The notes: a model not told the origin generated them from the letters alone. A DNA stretch of 64,000 nt from Betaproteobacteria bacterium (GCA_009781175.1 WQYQ01000005.1:109576-173575); one strand, 5' to 3'. Positions 27,336 to 37,753 are shown, counted from the first letter of the stretch. Translations and numbers: made by a program.

Positions 27336-27450
27336 CCACGCGTCGAGTACACACCTCGCCATTCATGGCGAGATTAGCGAGACAAGCGTTATTAGCGCCG
27401 AAGGCGCTTCCGACACGTAGCGAAGAGGCCCCAAGCTTCAGCTTGGGGTA
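27333..27450 (-). repeat. Palindromic intergenic repeat family, most complete non-MITE copy (reverse orientation)
   Basis: TGACCACGCGTCGAGTACACACCTCGCCATTCATGGCGAGATTAGCGAGACAAGCGTTATTAGCGCCGAAGGCGCTTCCGACACGTAGCGAAGAGGCCCCAAGCTTCAGCTTGGGG; three hairpins. Confidence 0.75.
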
Positions 27451-27776
27451 ATTCACTAGACAGATTTTATTCGATTAGCGCCCGCTACGCATGCCAAATG
27501 CCATGCCGGATTGATGACATGGAAAAATCAGACCGATATACACACAAGGGAGACTGGACCCAAACAACACCGACAGCGAACACCAACGATACAAAAACGC
27601 TGCGTGAGACTCTATATATTCAAAAAAATTCAATATTTTTGAACTCGAAAGTCTGATTTATATACCCAGGCAAGTTTGCGTTTGAAAAGCCCCCTGTTTG
27701 CTTGGGTAATTTTGCACGGTACAACAAATAATGCGCCGTGTATCGAAGACCACTTACGCAAAAATACACCATGCAC

Positions 27777-27989
27777 TCAGGCGCGGCCACTCGGCATAAT
27801 CATCCGCTCAATCAGAGAAATCCTGCATCTGATCAGCAACTTACGTTTGTTGAGCCGCCGTATTAATAGCTCGTCATAGCTTGGACGGGCATCGAGACTG
27901 GCGAGTGCTTCGTTGAGATCTTTATGCTCGGCATACAGCAAAGCCAAGCGTGAATGAAGATTCGTTACATTTTCAAAATTGTCTTCCAT
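27777..27989 (-). CDS. YdcH/DUF465 family small protein
   Basis: MEDNFENVTNLHSRLALLYAEHKDLNEALASLDARPSYDELLIRRLNKRKLLIRCRISLIERMIMPSGRA; coiled EH.DL...L...KKRKL pattern. Confidence 0.8.
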   Translation of the reverse strand: MEDNFENVTNLHSRLALLYAEHKDLNEALASLDARPSYDELLIRRLNKRKLLIRCRISLIERMIMPSGRA

Positions 27990-28312
27990 CGGAGGGAACT
28001 CTCTGGTGAACGGCTACAAAATTAACCACCCGCTTGTTTTTTATTGTAGCGATACATATTGTTATTAAAAGTCTTGAGCATCATGGAGATCGTATGTGCA
28101 GAAAATGAGGGAGCGGCCGTTATGGTATTAAAGGCTTTTTAAGATGCTTCGACAGACAGTCCGGCAGCACTTTGAAAGGCCCAGGTGAGAAATTTTATCG
28201 CTGACGGCGGAAAAGCCAACGGTTGATAAAGCAGTTGAAACGAGGGTTATTTCCCCAATCCAGGATCGAGGATTTCCTGGATCATTTAGGAGCAAAAGAA
28301 CAGGAGGCGATT

Positions 28313-28549
28313 ATGCGCGTAATGTTCAACAACCCGTTTCTGTATGTGGTGGCTTATCCAGCGCAAAATGGTATTGAAGTCATCGACAAACGCATCGGTC
28401 GCGGTGTTTTCATGCGTGATGAAACGGCTGAACGTTTTACGCGCGAGCTCAATGATGCAATTGAAGCCGCCTCTGATAAGGACGACGATCTGGGCGACTT
28501 CATTGACCATTACGATGCCTTGATGACGCACCCGGCGATTTATCACTGA
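28313..28549 (+). CDS. DUF3567 family protein (betaproteobacterial)
   Basis: MRVMFNNPFLYVVAYPAQNGIEVIDKRIGRGVFMRDETAERFTRELNDAIEAASDKDDDLGDFIDHYDALMTHPAIYH; start 28313 preferred over the track start. Confidence 0.82.
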   Translation: MRVMFNNPFLYVVAYPAQNGIEVIDKRIGRGVFMRDETAERFTRELNDAIEAASDKDDDLGDFIDHYDALMTHPAIYH

Positions 28550-28570
28550 ACAGGCTTGATAGAATTTCGG

Positions 28571-28655
28571 CTTAGAGCCGTTAACACAACCCAGCGCAGC
28601 GGTACAGGCAAGTTAGCGCAACGCAGCATGCAGGGTTTTGGGAGCGGCTCTTATC
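28571..28655. repeat. Imperfect inverted repeat between the DUF3567 gene and greB
   Basis: CTTAGAGCCGTTAACACAACCC ... CAGGGTTTTGGGAGCGGCTCTTATC (reverse complement of right arm: GATAAGAGCCGCTCCCAAAACCCTG). Confidence 0.5.
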
Positions 28656-28671
28656 GTAAAACGGAGTCGGA

Positions 28672-29226
28672 ATGAACAAAGCTTTTGTCAAAGAATCGGA
28701 CGGGGACGACGAAGAGGAAGGCTTGGCGCCAAGCTTGGCTTTGCCCGCAGGAATACGCAATTACATGACACGGCGCGGTTTTTTGACATTGAAGGCCGAG
28801 CTGGACAAGCTGTTGAAAATCGATCGGCCGGAAATGGTCAAGGTCGTTGCATGGGCGGCCTCGAATGGGGACCGCTCTGAGAACGCAGACTATATTTACG
28901 GTAAAAAACGTCTGCGTGAAATGGACCGGCGAATTCGCTTTTTAATCAAACGCCTAGAGAGCGCGGCGGTGGTCGACCCGAGCGCGCAAGAAAATGTCGA
29001 ACAAGTCTTTTTCGGGGCTACCGTTACGATCTGCGATAGCGAGAGCGGCGATGAGCAGACGTTTCAGATCGTCGGCGTCGATGAGGCGGACGCGAGCCAA
29101 GGCCGAGTGTCTTGGATTGCGCCGATTGCGCGCGCATTGCTCAAATCCCGCGAGGGAGATTCCGTGCGTTTCATGAGCCCCGCAGGCTGGCGTGAAATCG
29201 AAGTGCAGGAAATCCGCTACGAATAG
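28672..29226 (+). CDS. greB: Transcription elongation factor GreB
   Basis: NYMTRRGFLTLKAELDKLLKIDRPEMVKVVAWAASNGDRSENADYIYGKKRLREMDRRIRFLIKRLESA. Confidence 0.95.
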   Translation: MNKAFVKESDGDDEEEGLAPSLALPAGIRNYMTRRGFLTLKAELDKLLKIDRPEMVKVVAWAASNGDRSENADYIYGKKRLREMDRRIRFLIKRLESAAVVDPSAQENVEQVFFGATVTICDSESGDEQTFQIVGVDEADASQGRVSWIAPIARALLKSREGDSVRFMSPAGWREIEVQEIRYE

Positions 29227-29235
29227 GCTTCCGTT

Positions 29236-30981
29236 TTATGCACTGCGCTGCGCATCTGCACCAGCCGTAACATGCGGCAAGGTAAATAGCACGCGTGTGC
29301 CCCGATTGAGGGTCGACTCAGCCCAGATTTTTCCTCCATGCAGCTCAATGATGCGGCGCGCTGATGCGAGTCCGATCCCCGCGCCCTCATAGCCCTGGCC
29401 CGTGTGCAACTGCTGGAACGGCTGAAAGAGACGCGTCGCGTAAGTCATATCAAACCCGATACCGTTATCGCGCACCCAGAAAAGCGTATGCTCGCCTGCC
29501 TCGTGCGAGGCGATTTCTATCTGAGCGGAAGGATTCTCCCGGGTAAATTTCATAGCATTGTCGATGAGGATTCCAAACACATCGCGCAACAGGGCCTCAT
29601 CCGCCCAGGCTTTCATTTCCGGCTGAATGGTGATTTGCAGTGGATGCGAGCCGTCCGCGCCAGACTGCAAATCCTCAACGACTTCATGCACAAGCGCCGA
29701 AACATCGAGCTTCCGGCACTCCAGCGGCTGTCGCCCTACGTTAGCAAGCTTGAGCAAGGCATCGATCAGCTCGCCAAGACGAATGCTGCCTTTCACGATT
29801 CGCTCAAGATAATTCTTTCCCGTCGCATCGACCTGTTCAGCATAGTCTTCGAGCAGCGCACGGGAAAAACCGTTAATTGCACGCAATGGCGCACGCAGAT
29901 CGTGAGAAATCGAATAGCTGAAAGCGAGAAGCTCCTTATTTGAAGCCTCCAATTCCGCTGTGCGCTGCTGCACACGCAGTTCCAGTGTTTTGGCCTGGCG
30001 TTGCAGCTTTGCGCGTTCCTTCTCGCGTAGCCGAATCATTTCGAAAACGAGCCACGCCAGCACGCCTAGTAAACCGCTCAATAGCGCAGCATTCCATACG
30101 ATACGGTTTGCGCTGGTTTGCTCGGCACGCAATGCCGCACCGAGCGGTCGGCTCACCTGGATAAGCAATGAGTAACGCGTCAGTTTTCTTGTCGCAGTCA
30201 AGCTGGGTTTGCCATCTACAGATGAGATAGCCGCGACGCTTTGCAAGGCTCGCTTAACGGAGCCATTCAACGACAAGTTTGCAGAATAGTCGCGACCGAT
30301 TGGAGCATCGTTGCCGGGGAAACGCATCAATAGAATCTTGTCACGATTCATGATGCTGATCGTGTCGTCATCACAAAGCCGGATTTCGCGGAACAGAGGT
30401 TCAAAGAAACGCGTGCTGATCAAGGCATGCACATGTCCCAAGACGTACTCGTCTGCGGAGAAAATCGGCATGCTCAGCGGAATAGCCCATTCGTGCGTGT
30501 TTTCGCTTTGCCGTGGCAAACCGAAATCGAGACTAAAAGCAATAGTGGATTTCACCGGCGGCGTTTGAGTGACCCAAATATCGGTTGCTTGAGGGGCCTT
30601 CATCAACCATTCGCGCGTAATGGCCGTGGCCGCAGGCGCAGAGAGAAAAGCCTCGCCTCGGGCTGCAAGCATGTGTGCAATGGCGGTGAGCACAGTTTCG
30701 CTCTGAGCGAAACTCAAGCTCAGGTTTTCTTCAAGCGCTCGAGCCAGGCTGCGCAGTTCGATTTCCGAGCGATGTATTTCATGCTGACGCTCCTCGCCAA
30801 TAAGAGCTGTCGTCGCCCCGGCAATCAAACCGACGATACCGAGATAAGCAACCAGGATGCTCAATGCGACGGATTTGAGGCTGCGGGTTTGTGGCGATGG
30901 CTGCTGTTGCGTATCCGAGCCATTGGAAATGGCAATAGGTGGTCGAGAGTCAGACACGCTTGAAAAAACCGAGGGATGCAC
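29236..30981 (-). CDS. Membrane sensor histidine kinase with periplasmic sensor region, HisKA and HATPase
   Basis: TM ([25 protein letters not shown]), H-box [29 protein letters not shown], HATPase [38 protein letters not shown]. Confidence 0.93.
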   Translation of the reverse strand: MHPSVFSSVSDSRPPIAISNGSDTQQQPSPQTRSLKSVALSILVAYLGIVGLIAGATTALIGEERQHEIHRSEIELRSLARALEENLSLSFAQSETVLTAIAHMLAARGEAFLSAPAATAITREWLMKAPQATDIWVTQTPPVKSTIAFSLDFGLPRQSENTHEWAIPLSMPIFSADEYVLGHVHALISTRFFEPLFREIRLCDDDTISIMNRDKILLMRFPGNDAPIGRDYSANLSLNGSVKRALQSVAAISSVDGKPSLTATRKLTRYSLLIQVSRPLGAALRAEQTSANRIVWNAALLSGLLGVLAWLVFEMIRLREKERAKLQRQAKTLELRVQQRTAELEASNKELLAFSYSISHDLRAPLRAINGFSRALLEDYAEQVDATGKNYLERIVKGSIRLGELIDALLKLANVGRQPLECRKLDVSALVHEVVEDLQSGADGSHPLQITIQPEMKAWADEALLRDVFGILIDNAMKFTRENPSAQIEIASHEAGEHTLFWVRDNGIGFDMTYATRLFQPFQQLHTGQGYEGAGIGLASARRIIELHGGKIWAESTLNRGTRVLFTLPHVTAGADAQRSA

Positions 30982-31019
30982 ACATATCGTGCATGTTAAC
31001 CGAGACTCTGGAGATCTAC

Positions 31020-32939
31020 ATGAGCGATGCGCAAATTCCTACACCGAAAAATGCGGAGACATTGAGCTTTCAAGCTGAAGTGAAGCAGTTACTGCACCTG
31101 ATGATCCATTCGCTGTATTCGAATCGCGAAATTTTTCTGCGCGAGCTGATTTCAAACGCGTCCGACGCCTGCGACAAGCTGCGTTTTGAAGCTTTGGACC
31201 AGCCCGAATTGCTTGAAGGCGGCGGCGAACTAGGCATTCGCATCGATTTCGACAAGGCGGCGCGTACGCTTACGATCGCCGACAACGGCATCGGCATGAG
31301 CCGCGAAGAAGTCATCACTCATCTCGGCACGATCGCCAAATCGGGCACCAAGGAATTCTTCGCACGTCTGACCGGCGACCAGCAGAAAGACGCGCACCTG
31401 ATCGGTCAATTCGGCGTTGGTTTTTACTCGGCCTTCATCGTTGCCGACAAGGTCACAGTATTGACGCGCCGCGCCGGGCTCGAAGCGCGCCACGGCGTGA
31501 AGTGGGAATGCACGATGAGCGGCGATGCCGCCGGCGAATACACAATCGAGGAAATCACACGCGAGCCGCGCGGAACCGAGATCGTGCTGCATTTGCGCGA
31601 GGATCAGGACGACCTGCTTTCAGGTTGGAAGCTGCGTTCCATCATCCGCAAATACTCCGACCACATCGCCCAGCCGATCCGCATGCGCAAGGAAGAATGG
31701 GATCAGGAAAAAGGCGAGCAAGTGTTGCGGGACGAAGAGGAAACGGTCAACCAAGCCTCCGCCCTCTGGGCGCGCCCGAAATCGGAAATCACCGATGAGC
31801 AGTACAAGGAATTCTTCAAGCACGTCGCACATGAACAGGACGAGCCGCTGGCCTGGGCGCATGCGCGCGTCGAAGGCCGCCATGAGTACACGCAGCTCCT
31901 CTACATTCCAAGCCATGCACCCTTCGATCTATGGGATCGCAATGTGCGCCACGGGCTGAAGCTCTACGTACGCCGCGTCTTCATCATGGACGACGCCGAA
32001 AAACTGCTGCCGTTCTATCTGCGTTTCGTGCGCGGCGTTGTCGATTCGAACGATCTGCCGCTCAACGTCTCGCGCGAGATCTTGCAGGAATCGAAAGACA
32101 TCGACACGATCCGCGCCGGTTGCGCGAAGAAGGTGCTCTCGCTGCTCGAAGACCTGGCCGAGAACGAAAAGGAAAAATACGCAACGTTCTGGAATGAGTT
32201 CGGCAAGGCGCTCAAGGAAGGTGTGGGCGAAGACTTCGCCAACAAGGACCGTATCGCCAAGCTGCTGCGCTTTGCCTCCACGCAAACGGACGCGCCGGAA
32301 CAGACGGTTTCGCTTGCGGACTATGTGGCGCGCATGAAGGAAGGCCAGGACAAGATTTACTACGTGACGGCCGACACCTTCACCGCCGCGAAGAACAGCC
32401 CACACCTCGAAATCTTCCGCAAGAAAGGCGTCGAGGTATTGCTGCTGGCCGAACGCGTCGACGAATGGCTCGTCAGCCATCTGCACGAGTTCGAGGGCAA
32501 ACAAGTCGTGTCGGTCGCGCGCGGCGATCTCGATCTCGGCAAACTCGAAGACGAGGAAGAAAAGAAAGCCGCCGAAGCCGAAGCCGGCGAACTCAAGGAT
32601 GTCGTCGAAACGCTCAAGGCTTCGCTTGGCGAGCGCGTCAAGGACGTGCGGATCACGCACCGCCTGACCGACAGCCCCGCCTGCGTGGTCGCCGACGAAA
32701 CCGATATGGGGACCAACCTCGCGCGGCTGCTCAAAGCGGCGGGCCAGGATATACCGACATCCAAACCGATCCTCGAAATCAATCCGAAGCATGCGGTGAT
32801 CGCCAAACTCAAGGCGGGTACTGAACACTTCGACGATTGGGCGAGCGTATTGCTCGACCAGGCGCTGCTCGCCGAAGGCGGCTCGCTCGACGACCCGGCG
32901 GGTTTCGTCAAACGCATCAACCAGCTCATGCTCGGTTGA
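31020..32939 (+). CDS. htpG: Molecular chaperone HtpG (Hsp90)
   Basis: [59 protein letters not shown]; start 31020 preferred. Confidence 0.98.
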   Translation: MSDAQIPTPKNAETLSFQAEVKQLLHLMIHSLYSNREIFLRELISNASDACDKLRFEALDQPELLEGGGELGIRIDFDKAARTLTIADNGIGMSREEVITHLGTIAKSGTKEFFARLTGDQQKDAHLIGQFGVGFYSAFIVADKVTVLTRRAGLEARHGVKWECTMSGDAAGEYTIEEITREPRGTEIVLHLREDQDDLLSGWKLRSIIRKYSDHIAQPIRMRKEEWDQEKGEQVLRDEEETVNQASALWARPKSEITDEQYKEFFKHVAHEQDEPLAWAHARVEGRHEYTQLLYIPSHAPFDLWDRNVRHGLKLYVRRVFIMDDAEKLLPFYLRFVRGVVDSNDLPLNVSREILQESKDIDTIRAGCAKKVLSLLEDLAENEKEKYATFWNEFGKALKEGVGEDFANKDRIAKLLRFASTQTDAPEQTVSLADYVARMKEGQDKIYYVTADTFTAAKNSPHLEIFRKKGVEVLLLAERVDEWLVSHLHEFEGKQVVSVARGDLDLGKLEDEEEKKAAEAEAGELKDVVETLKASLGERVKDVRITHRLTDSPACVVADETDMGTNLARLLKAAGQDIPTSKPILEINPKHAVIAKLKAGTEHFDDWASVLLDQALLAEGGSLDDPAGFVKRINQLMLG

Positions 32940-33137
32940 TTCGTACTCCTCGCCCTAGACACTTCAGGGCCGCATGGAGAGTGGTTTCGATGCGCCGAAA
33001 AGCACATCGGCCACTCTCCGGCAATTTGTCAAAAGAAGGCTCAGTCCTAAGCAGGGCGGTTTCCTTCAATACAAGAATCCTCCAACTACGTAGCTTCGCG
33101 ATTCGACATTCCGAATCAACACGTAGCGAGGCAATGG

Positions 33138-33725
33138 ATGAGCATTCTTGTTTCGATGGCGGCTTTTGCGCTGGCAATGTCGATTTCCCCCGGGCCGGTC
33201 AACATCGTCGCGCTCGGCATTGGCGCGCGGCGCGGTTTCAGCGCCAGCATGCCGCATGTCTCGGGCGCGACTTTCGGCTTTACCTTGTTGTTCTGGCTGA
33301 CGGGACAGGGCTTGCATCAGCTATTGGAGCGCTGGCCGCACAGCGGCATGCTGATTCAGTGGGCGGGCGTCGCATTCCTGTTCTACATGGCTTATAAGCT
33401 CACGCTCGACAACAGCGAGCTAGGTTCGCAAGAAACAAGCAGGCGGCCTACGTTCATGAGCGGCGCTGCGATGCAGTGGCTCAATCCCAAGGCATGGCTC
33501 GCGTCTCTCGCGGGAATAGGGGCTTATGTCCCGGATGGCGACAAGCATCGAATCTGGCAATTCACCGCGATCTACTTCCTGATCTGCTATGCGTCGATCG
33601 CCTGCTGGGCTTATGCGGGGTCGTTTCTGCGGCGGTATTTACAGCATCCACCGCATGTGCGGCTTTTCAATCGCATGATGGCGCTGCTGTTGGCTGGCGG
33701 CGCGATCGAGATGTTTATCGGATAG
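33138..33725 (+). CDS. LysE family translocator
   Basis: SMAAFALAMSISPGPVNIVALGIGARRGFSASMPHVSGATFGFTLLFWLTGQGLHQLL. Confidence 0.92.
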   Translation: MSILVSMAAFALAMSISPGPVNIVALGIGARRGFSASMPHVSGATFGFTLLFWLTGQGLHQLLERWPHSGMLIQWAGVAFLFYMAYKLTLDNSELGSQETSRRPTFMSGAAMQWLNPKAWLASLAGIGAYVPDGDKHRIWQFTAIYFLICYASIACWAYAGSFLRRYLQHPPHVRLFNRMMALLLAGGAIEMFIG

Positions 33726-34563
33726 AAAACCCCAGGCTGCGATATTGCCCAGGCGTCGCGGCGACGAACTGTTTAAAGGTGCGCTGCAAATGCGCCTGAT
33801 CGGCGAAGCCCGCTGCGGCGGCAACCTCCGCAATCGCCCTTCCCCGCTTGAGCTGCGCGCGGCTGTATTCGATCCGGCAATTCGTGAGATACGCATGCGG
33901 CGTCATGCCGTAGCATTGTTTGAACGCCCGGATCAGATATGAAGAAGAAAGGCCGGCTGCCGCGCAGATGTCATCAAGCTTCAAGGTCTGAGCCGAATTT
34001 TCTCTGATGTACTCCGCGGCGCATGCGAGTTTCCGGTTGTTTTCCCGCCTTGGCGTCAGCGGCGCGGGGTCGAGCGTTTGCTGGACCTGCTCGAAGAAGC
34101 TCAACACCGCGCAGTGTTTTTGCAGAGACTCCGTGCGATCGCTGACAAGCGTCGCATAGAGCCGATCGAGGCCGGCGTACAAGCCCGGATCCGTCGTAAC
34201 GCGTTTTGAAAATGCCCTGAAATCCTGATTCGGGCTGAAACCTTGCTCGTGTTGCAAGGCCGTCAGCCAGGACGTGTCCACATACAGCATGTGGTACGAC
34301 CACGGCTGGTCTTTAAGCGGATTGCAGGCATGCGCCTCTTCGGGATTCATGAGGGTCACGCTGCCGGCGTCGATAGGCTCTGTCGTCTTGCCATTCAGAT
34401 AAGTGCAGCAGCCGTTTGTGATCGCGCCAATCGAAAATGTCTGGTGCGAATGTTTCGCATAACAGACCTTGCGCCCATCCAATACCGAGCGCGCCTCGAT
34501 AAACGGAAGCGTATCGTCCCACCAAAATTTAGGCGCCGCCAGGTTTTCCGTAAGCTGATCCAT
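33715..34563 (-). CDS. AraC family transcriptional regulator (AraC-type cupin N-domain)
   Basis: Two HTH motifs LKLDDICAAAGLSSSYLIRAFKQCYGMTPHAYLTNCRIEYSRAQLKRGRAIAEVAAAAGFADQAHLQRTFKQFVAATPGQYR. Confidence 0.94.
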   Translation of the reverse strand: MDQLTENLAAPKFWWDDTLPFIEARSVLDGRKVCYAKHSHQTFSIGAITNGCCTYLNGKTTEPIDAGSVTLMNPEEAHACNPLKDQPWSYHMLYVDTSWLTALQHEQGFSPNQDFRAFSKRVTTDPGLYAGLDRLYATLVSDRTESLQKHCAVLSFFEQVQQTLDPAPLTPRRENNRKLACAAEYIRENSAQTLKLDDICAAAGLSSSYLIRAFKQCYGMTPHAYLTNCRIEYSRAQLKRGRAIAEVAAAAGFADQAHLQRTFKQFVAATPGQYRSLGFSIR

Positions 34564-34571
34564 TCTGTTAG

Positions 34572-34776
34572 AACCTATTCAGAATCTGTAGCGAGAGCCT
34601 GTGACGCCACGAATTTGAAGCGCCTTCGGCGCTCATAAGGATTGTCTCGCTCGCGCTCGACTTGTAGTCAGCGGGATGAAGAGCAGCGCAGGAACCGGAG
34701 TTTAAAGTGATAAATGAGGATTCTGAGCAGCGCATGAACCCCGATCACGGGCTCGCAGTAAGATTATGAACAGGTT
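34572..34776. mobile_element. MITE-like element copy 2 (205 bp)
   Basis: TIRs AACCTATTCAGAATCT / AGATTATGAACAGGTT, internal homology to 16725-16893 with extra internal segment; right flank CTGAG. Confidence 0.8.
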
Positions 34777-35890
34777 CTGAGACCGGCCGGTGCTCTTCCG
34801 CGAGGTAGTCCCGCGAGCGCATTTCGATCAAGCGGGAAACGGTGCGCGGAAACTCTTGCGCGTTGGGCCCTTCGAGATAAAGCGCTTCAGCCTCGGCTGC
34901 TGCGCTGATCACAAGTTTGACGCGGCAGTCGTAAAACACATCGACCAGCCAGGTAAAGCGGCGCGCTTCATTGCCTTGGGCGCCGCTCATGACCGGCACG
35001 TTCGAGAGGAATACGCTGTGAAAACGGCGCGCCAGTTCGAGGTAGTCGTTCTGCGAGCGCGGCCCGCCGCACAAGGCCGCGAAATCGAACCAGATCACGC
35101 CGTTATGCATGCGCAAGGCCGACAGCCTGCGCCCGAGCAGTTCGATCCTGCCGGGGGAACCTTCGGCGCCCGCAATCTGGCGAAATTCCTCGGCAAGCTG
35201 ACGATCCGCGGCCTCTCCCGCCGGAACCATAAAAATATTCATCTGTTCGAGCGTGCGCAAACGGTAGTCGGTTCCGTCATCGACTTCCATGACATCGAAA
35301 CGGCGCTTGATCAGATCGATCGTCGGCAGAAAATTATGGCGTTGCAAGCCGTTCGGATAGAGGCCCTCCGGCGGGTAATTAGACGTCATCACGAAGATGA
35401 CGCCGCGCTGGAACAGCGCATCGAGCAAACGTCCGAGAATCATCGCATCGGCGATATCCGAAACATGAAACTCGTCGAAGCACAACAGACGCGCGGAACG
35501 CGCGATTTTGTCGGCCACCTGCGTCAGCGGATCGTCTACATCCTTGAAACTGCGCAAGGATTCATGAACTTCGCGCATGAAGGCATGGAAGTGCACCCGA
35601 CGCTTGCGTTTATACGGCACGGCATCGAAGAAGCAGTCCATGATGAAGCTCTTCCCGCGCCCTACTCCGCCCCATAAATAAACGCTTTGCGGAGGGTCCG
35701 GGTTGAAAACAAGCTTGCGTAACCGCGTCCGTCGCACGGCCTTGAATGCCAGCAATCCGGAATAAAGCGACTGCAAACGTTCAATCGCGCGCCGCTGCGC
35801 GGCGTCCGCTTTATAACCACGGCTGTGCAGCAGCGCTTCGTAAGCTTCGATGACGCCTAATTCGGGAACGTTCAGGATGTGATGTGACAT
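34745..35890 (-). CDS. zapE: Cell division protein ZapE / AFG1-like ATPase
   Basis: VYLWGGVGRGKSFIMDCFFDAVPYKRKRRVHFHAFMREVHESL...LLCFDEFHVSDIADAMILGRLLDALFQRGVIFVMTSNYPPEGLYPNGLQR. Confidence 0.95.
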   Translation of the reverse strand: MSHHILNVPELGVIEAYEALLHSRGYKADAAQRRAIERLQSLYSGLLAFKAVRRTRLRKLVFNPDPPQSVYLWGGVGRGKSFIMDCFFDAVPYKRKRRVHFHAFMREVHESLRSFKDVDDPLTQVADKIARSARLLCFDEFHVSDIADAMILGRLLDALFQRGVIFVMTSNYPPEGLYPNGLQRHNFLPTIDLIKRRFDVMEVDDGTDYRLRTLEQMNIFMVPAGEAADRQLAEEFRQIAGAEGSPGRIELLGRRLSALRMHNGVIWFDFAALCGGPRSQNDYLELARRFHSVFLSNVPVMSGAQGNEARRFTWLVDVFYDCRVKLVISAAAEAEALYLEGPNAQEFPRTVSRLIEMRSRDYLAEEHRPVSEPVHNLTASP

Positions 35891-35908
35891 GGCGGGGGCA
35901 ATCAAATT

Positions 35909-35959
35909 GGCCGAAGCCCGTGTTCAGCGTGTTGTTTGCGCTGAGCACGGGCTTCGGCC
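35909..35959. terminator. Long hairpin between lpdA and zapE
   Basis: GGCCGAAGCCCGTGTTCAGCG ... CGCTGAGCACGGGCTTCGGCC, roughly 20-bp stem. Confidence 0.65.
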
Positions 35960-35975
35960 ACAGGAAAGTTGCACC

Positions 35976-37400
35976 TCAGAAATGCAAGGAACGCTTATCA
36001 ACCGCCAAGGCGGCTTCATGCATCACTTCGGACAGGGTTGGGTGCGCGTGGCTGGTGCGTGCGATGTCCTCGGACGAAGCGCCGAATTCGATCGCCAGAA
36101 CCGCTTCGCCAATCAGTTCGGATGCATTCGTGCCGATGATATGCGCGCCGAGAATCTGATCGGTCTCCGCATGCGCGAGCACTTTGACGAAACCTGTCGT
36201 GTCGCCCTGGCCGAGCGCGCGTCCGTTTGCCAGGAAGGGAATTTGCCCCTGCTTGAACGGAATCCCGGCCGCTTTCAACTCCTGCTCGGTCTTACCGACC
36301 CAGGCGATCTCCGGATGCGTGTAGATAACCCACGGAATCGCGTCGTAATTGACGTGGCCGGCCTGACCCGCGATGCACTCGGCAACCATGACGCCTTCTT
36401 CCATGCCTTTGTGCGCCAGCATCGGGCCGCGCACCACATCGCCGACGGCCCACACATTGCGCAGGTTCGTCGAACAGTGGCCATCGACCTCGACATGCCC
36501 GCGCTGATCGAATTGCAGGCCAACGGCTTGAGCGTTCAAACCATCGGTATTCGGCACGCGGCCGACGGCGACAACAAGCTTGTCGCATTCGAGCAATTGT
36601 TCGCCATTGTCGTCTTCAAATTTGACGCTGACACCAGCAGGAGAAGTCGTCACCTCTTTGATCTGCACACCCAAGTAGATCTTCAAGCCCTGCTTGTTGG
36701 TGAACACTTTCCAGGCTTCTTTGGCTACCGCCTGATCAGCCGCGGCGAGGAAGTCAGGCAGTGCTTCAAGGATCGTCACCTCGGAGCCGAGGCGCTTCCA
36801 CACGCTGCCCATTTCAAGGCCGATCACGCCCGCGCCAATCACGCCAAGACGTTTGGGCACTGCATCGATCTGCAATGCACCTTCGTTATCCACGATCTGC
36901 ACATTATCGACGGGAATCCCCGACAGATGACGCGCACTTGAACCTGTCGCGATAATCACATGCTTGGCGATGACTTCCCCGTCGCCGACCTTCATCTTCC
37001 ACATCCCATCAGCATCGGCAACGAAACTACCGTGGCCAGCGAGAAAGGTGACTTTATATTTCTTGAACAGGCCCTTGATGCCGCTTACCAACTGAGTAAC
37101 GATGTTGTCCTTGCGGCGAATCATCGAAGGAACATCGATCTCCACGCCTTCGGCCTTGATGCCATGCATGATGAAAGCATGGTTGGCGTGGTCGAACAGT
37201 TCGGACGAGTGCAGCAGGGCTTTCGACGGAATACAGCCAACATTCAAGCAAGTGCCGCCCAGGCGTGGCTGCCCCTTCGGGTCCGCATAGGGATTCGACT
37301 CGCAACAAGCGGTTTTGAGCCCGAGCTGCGCGGCGCGAATCGCGGCGACATAACCGGCGGGCCCGCCGCCGATGACCAATACATCAAATTCTTGAGCCAT
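35976..37400 (-). CDS. lpdA: Dihydrolipoyl dehydrogenase (E3)
   Basis: [34 protein letters not shown]...[27 protein letters not shown]. Confidence 0.97.
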   Translation of the reverse strand: MAQEFDVLVIGGGPAGYVAAIRAAQLGLKTACCESNPYADPKGQPRLGGTCLNVGCIPSKALLHSSELFDHANHAFIMHGIKAEGVEIDVPSMIRRKDNIVTQLVSGIKGLFKKYKVTFLAGHGSFVADADGMWKMKVGDGEVIAKHVIIATGSSARHLSGIPVDNVQIVDNEGALQIDAVPKRLGVIGAGVIGLEMGSVWKRLGSEVTILEALPDFLAAADQAVAKEAWKVFTNKQGLKIYLGVQIKEVTTSPAGVSVKFEDDNGEQLLECDKLVVAVGRVPNTDGLNAQAVGLQFDQRGHVEVDGHCSTNLRNVWAVGDVVRGPMLAHKGMEEGVMVAECIAGQAGHVNYDAIPWVIYTHPEIAWVGKTEQELKAAGIPFKQGQIPFLANGRALGQGDTTGFVKVLAHAETDQILGAHIIGTNASELIGEAVLAIEFGASSEDIARTSHAHPTLSEVMHEAALAVDKRSLHF

Positions 37401-37417
37401 TTGTGCTCCTATCTTCG

Positions 37418-37738
37418 TTACCCAGTGTTGTCTTCGTCCGGCACGAATATCCAGCAAAGAATGTAGGCCAAAATGCCCACTCCCGCAAAACAGGCCATGA
37501 CAACCCACAGCAGGCGCCAGACCCAGGACTCGATTCCACTCACTTTCGCGATACCGCCGCAGACGCCGCCAAGCCAGCGGTCGCTGCGCGAACGCCGCAG
37601 CAAACCCGTCGCCGCAAGCATGGGTGGAGTCGAATCGCCAGCGAGGAGTTTCGCCTTAGCGGCGGCAAACTCCTCGACGTTCAATGCACCGTCCTGATGC
37701 AGGCGGTGCAGCTTTTCGATTTCGTCGGCGACGGACAT
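37418..37738 (-). CDS. PspC domain protein with SHOCT-like N-terminus
   Basis: [25 protein letters not shown] and [55 protein letters not shown]. Confidence 0.9.
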   Translation of the reverse strand: MSVADEIEKLHRLHQDGALNVEEFAAAKAKLLAGDSTPPMLAATGLLRRSRSDRWLGGVCGGIAKVSGIESWVWRLLWVVMACFAGVGILAYILCWIFVPDEDNTG

Positions 37739-37753
37739 CGCTCCGGCTTCCGA

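Noticed and set aside
27676-27879. 67-aa plus-strand ORF
   Set aside because: Antisense to the YdcH/DUF465 gene and lacks protein-like features.
16720-34790. Composite transposon bounded by the two MITE-like copies
   Set aside because: The intervening 18 kb is ordinary core genome (cheA cluster, htpG, greB) with no cargo signature; independent insertions are simpler.
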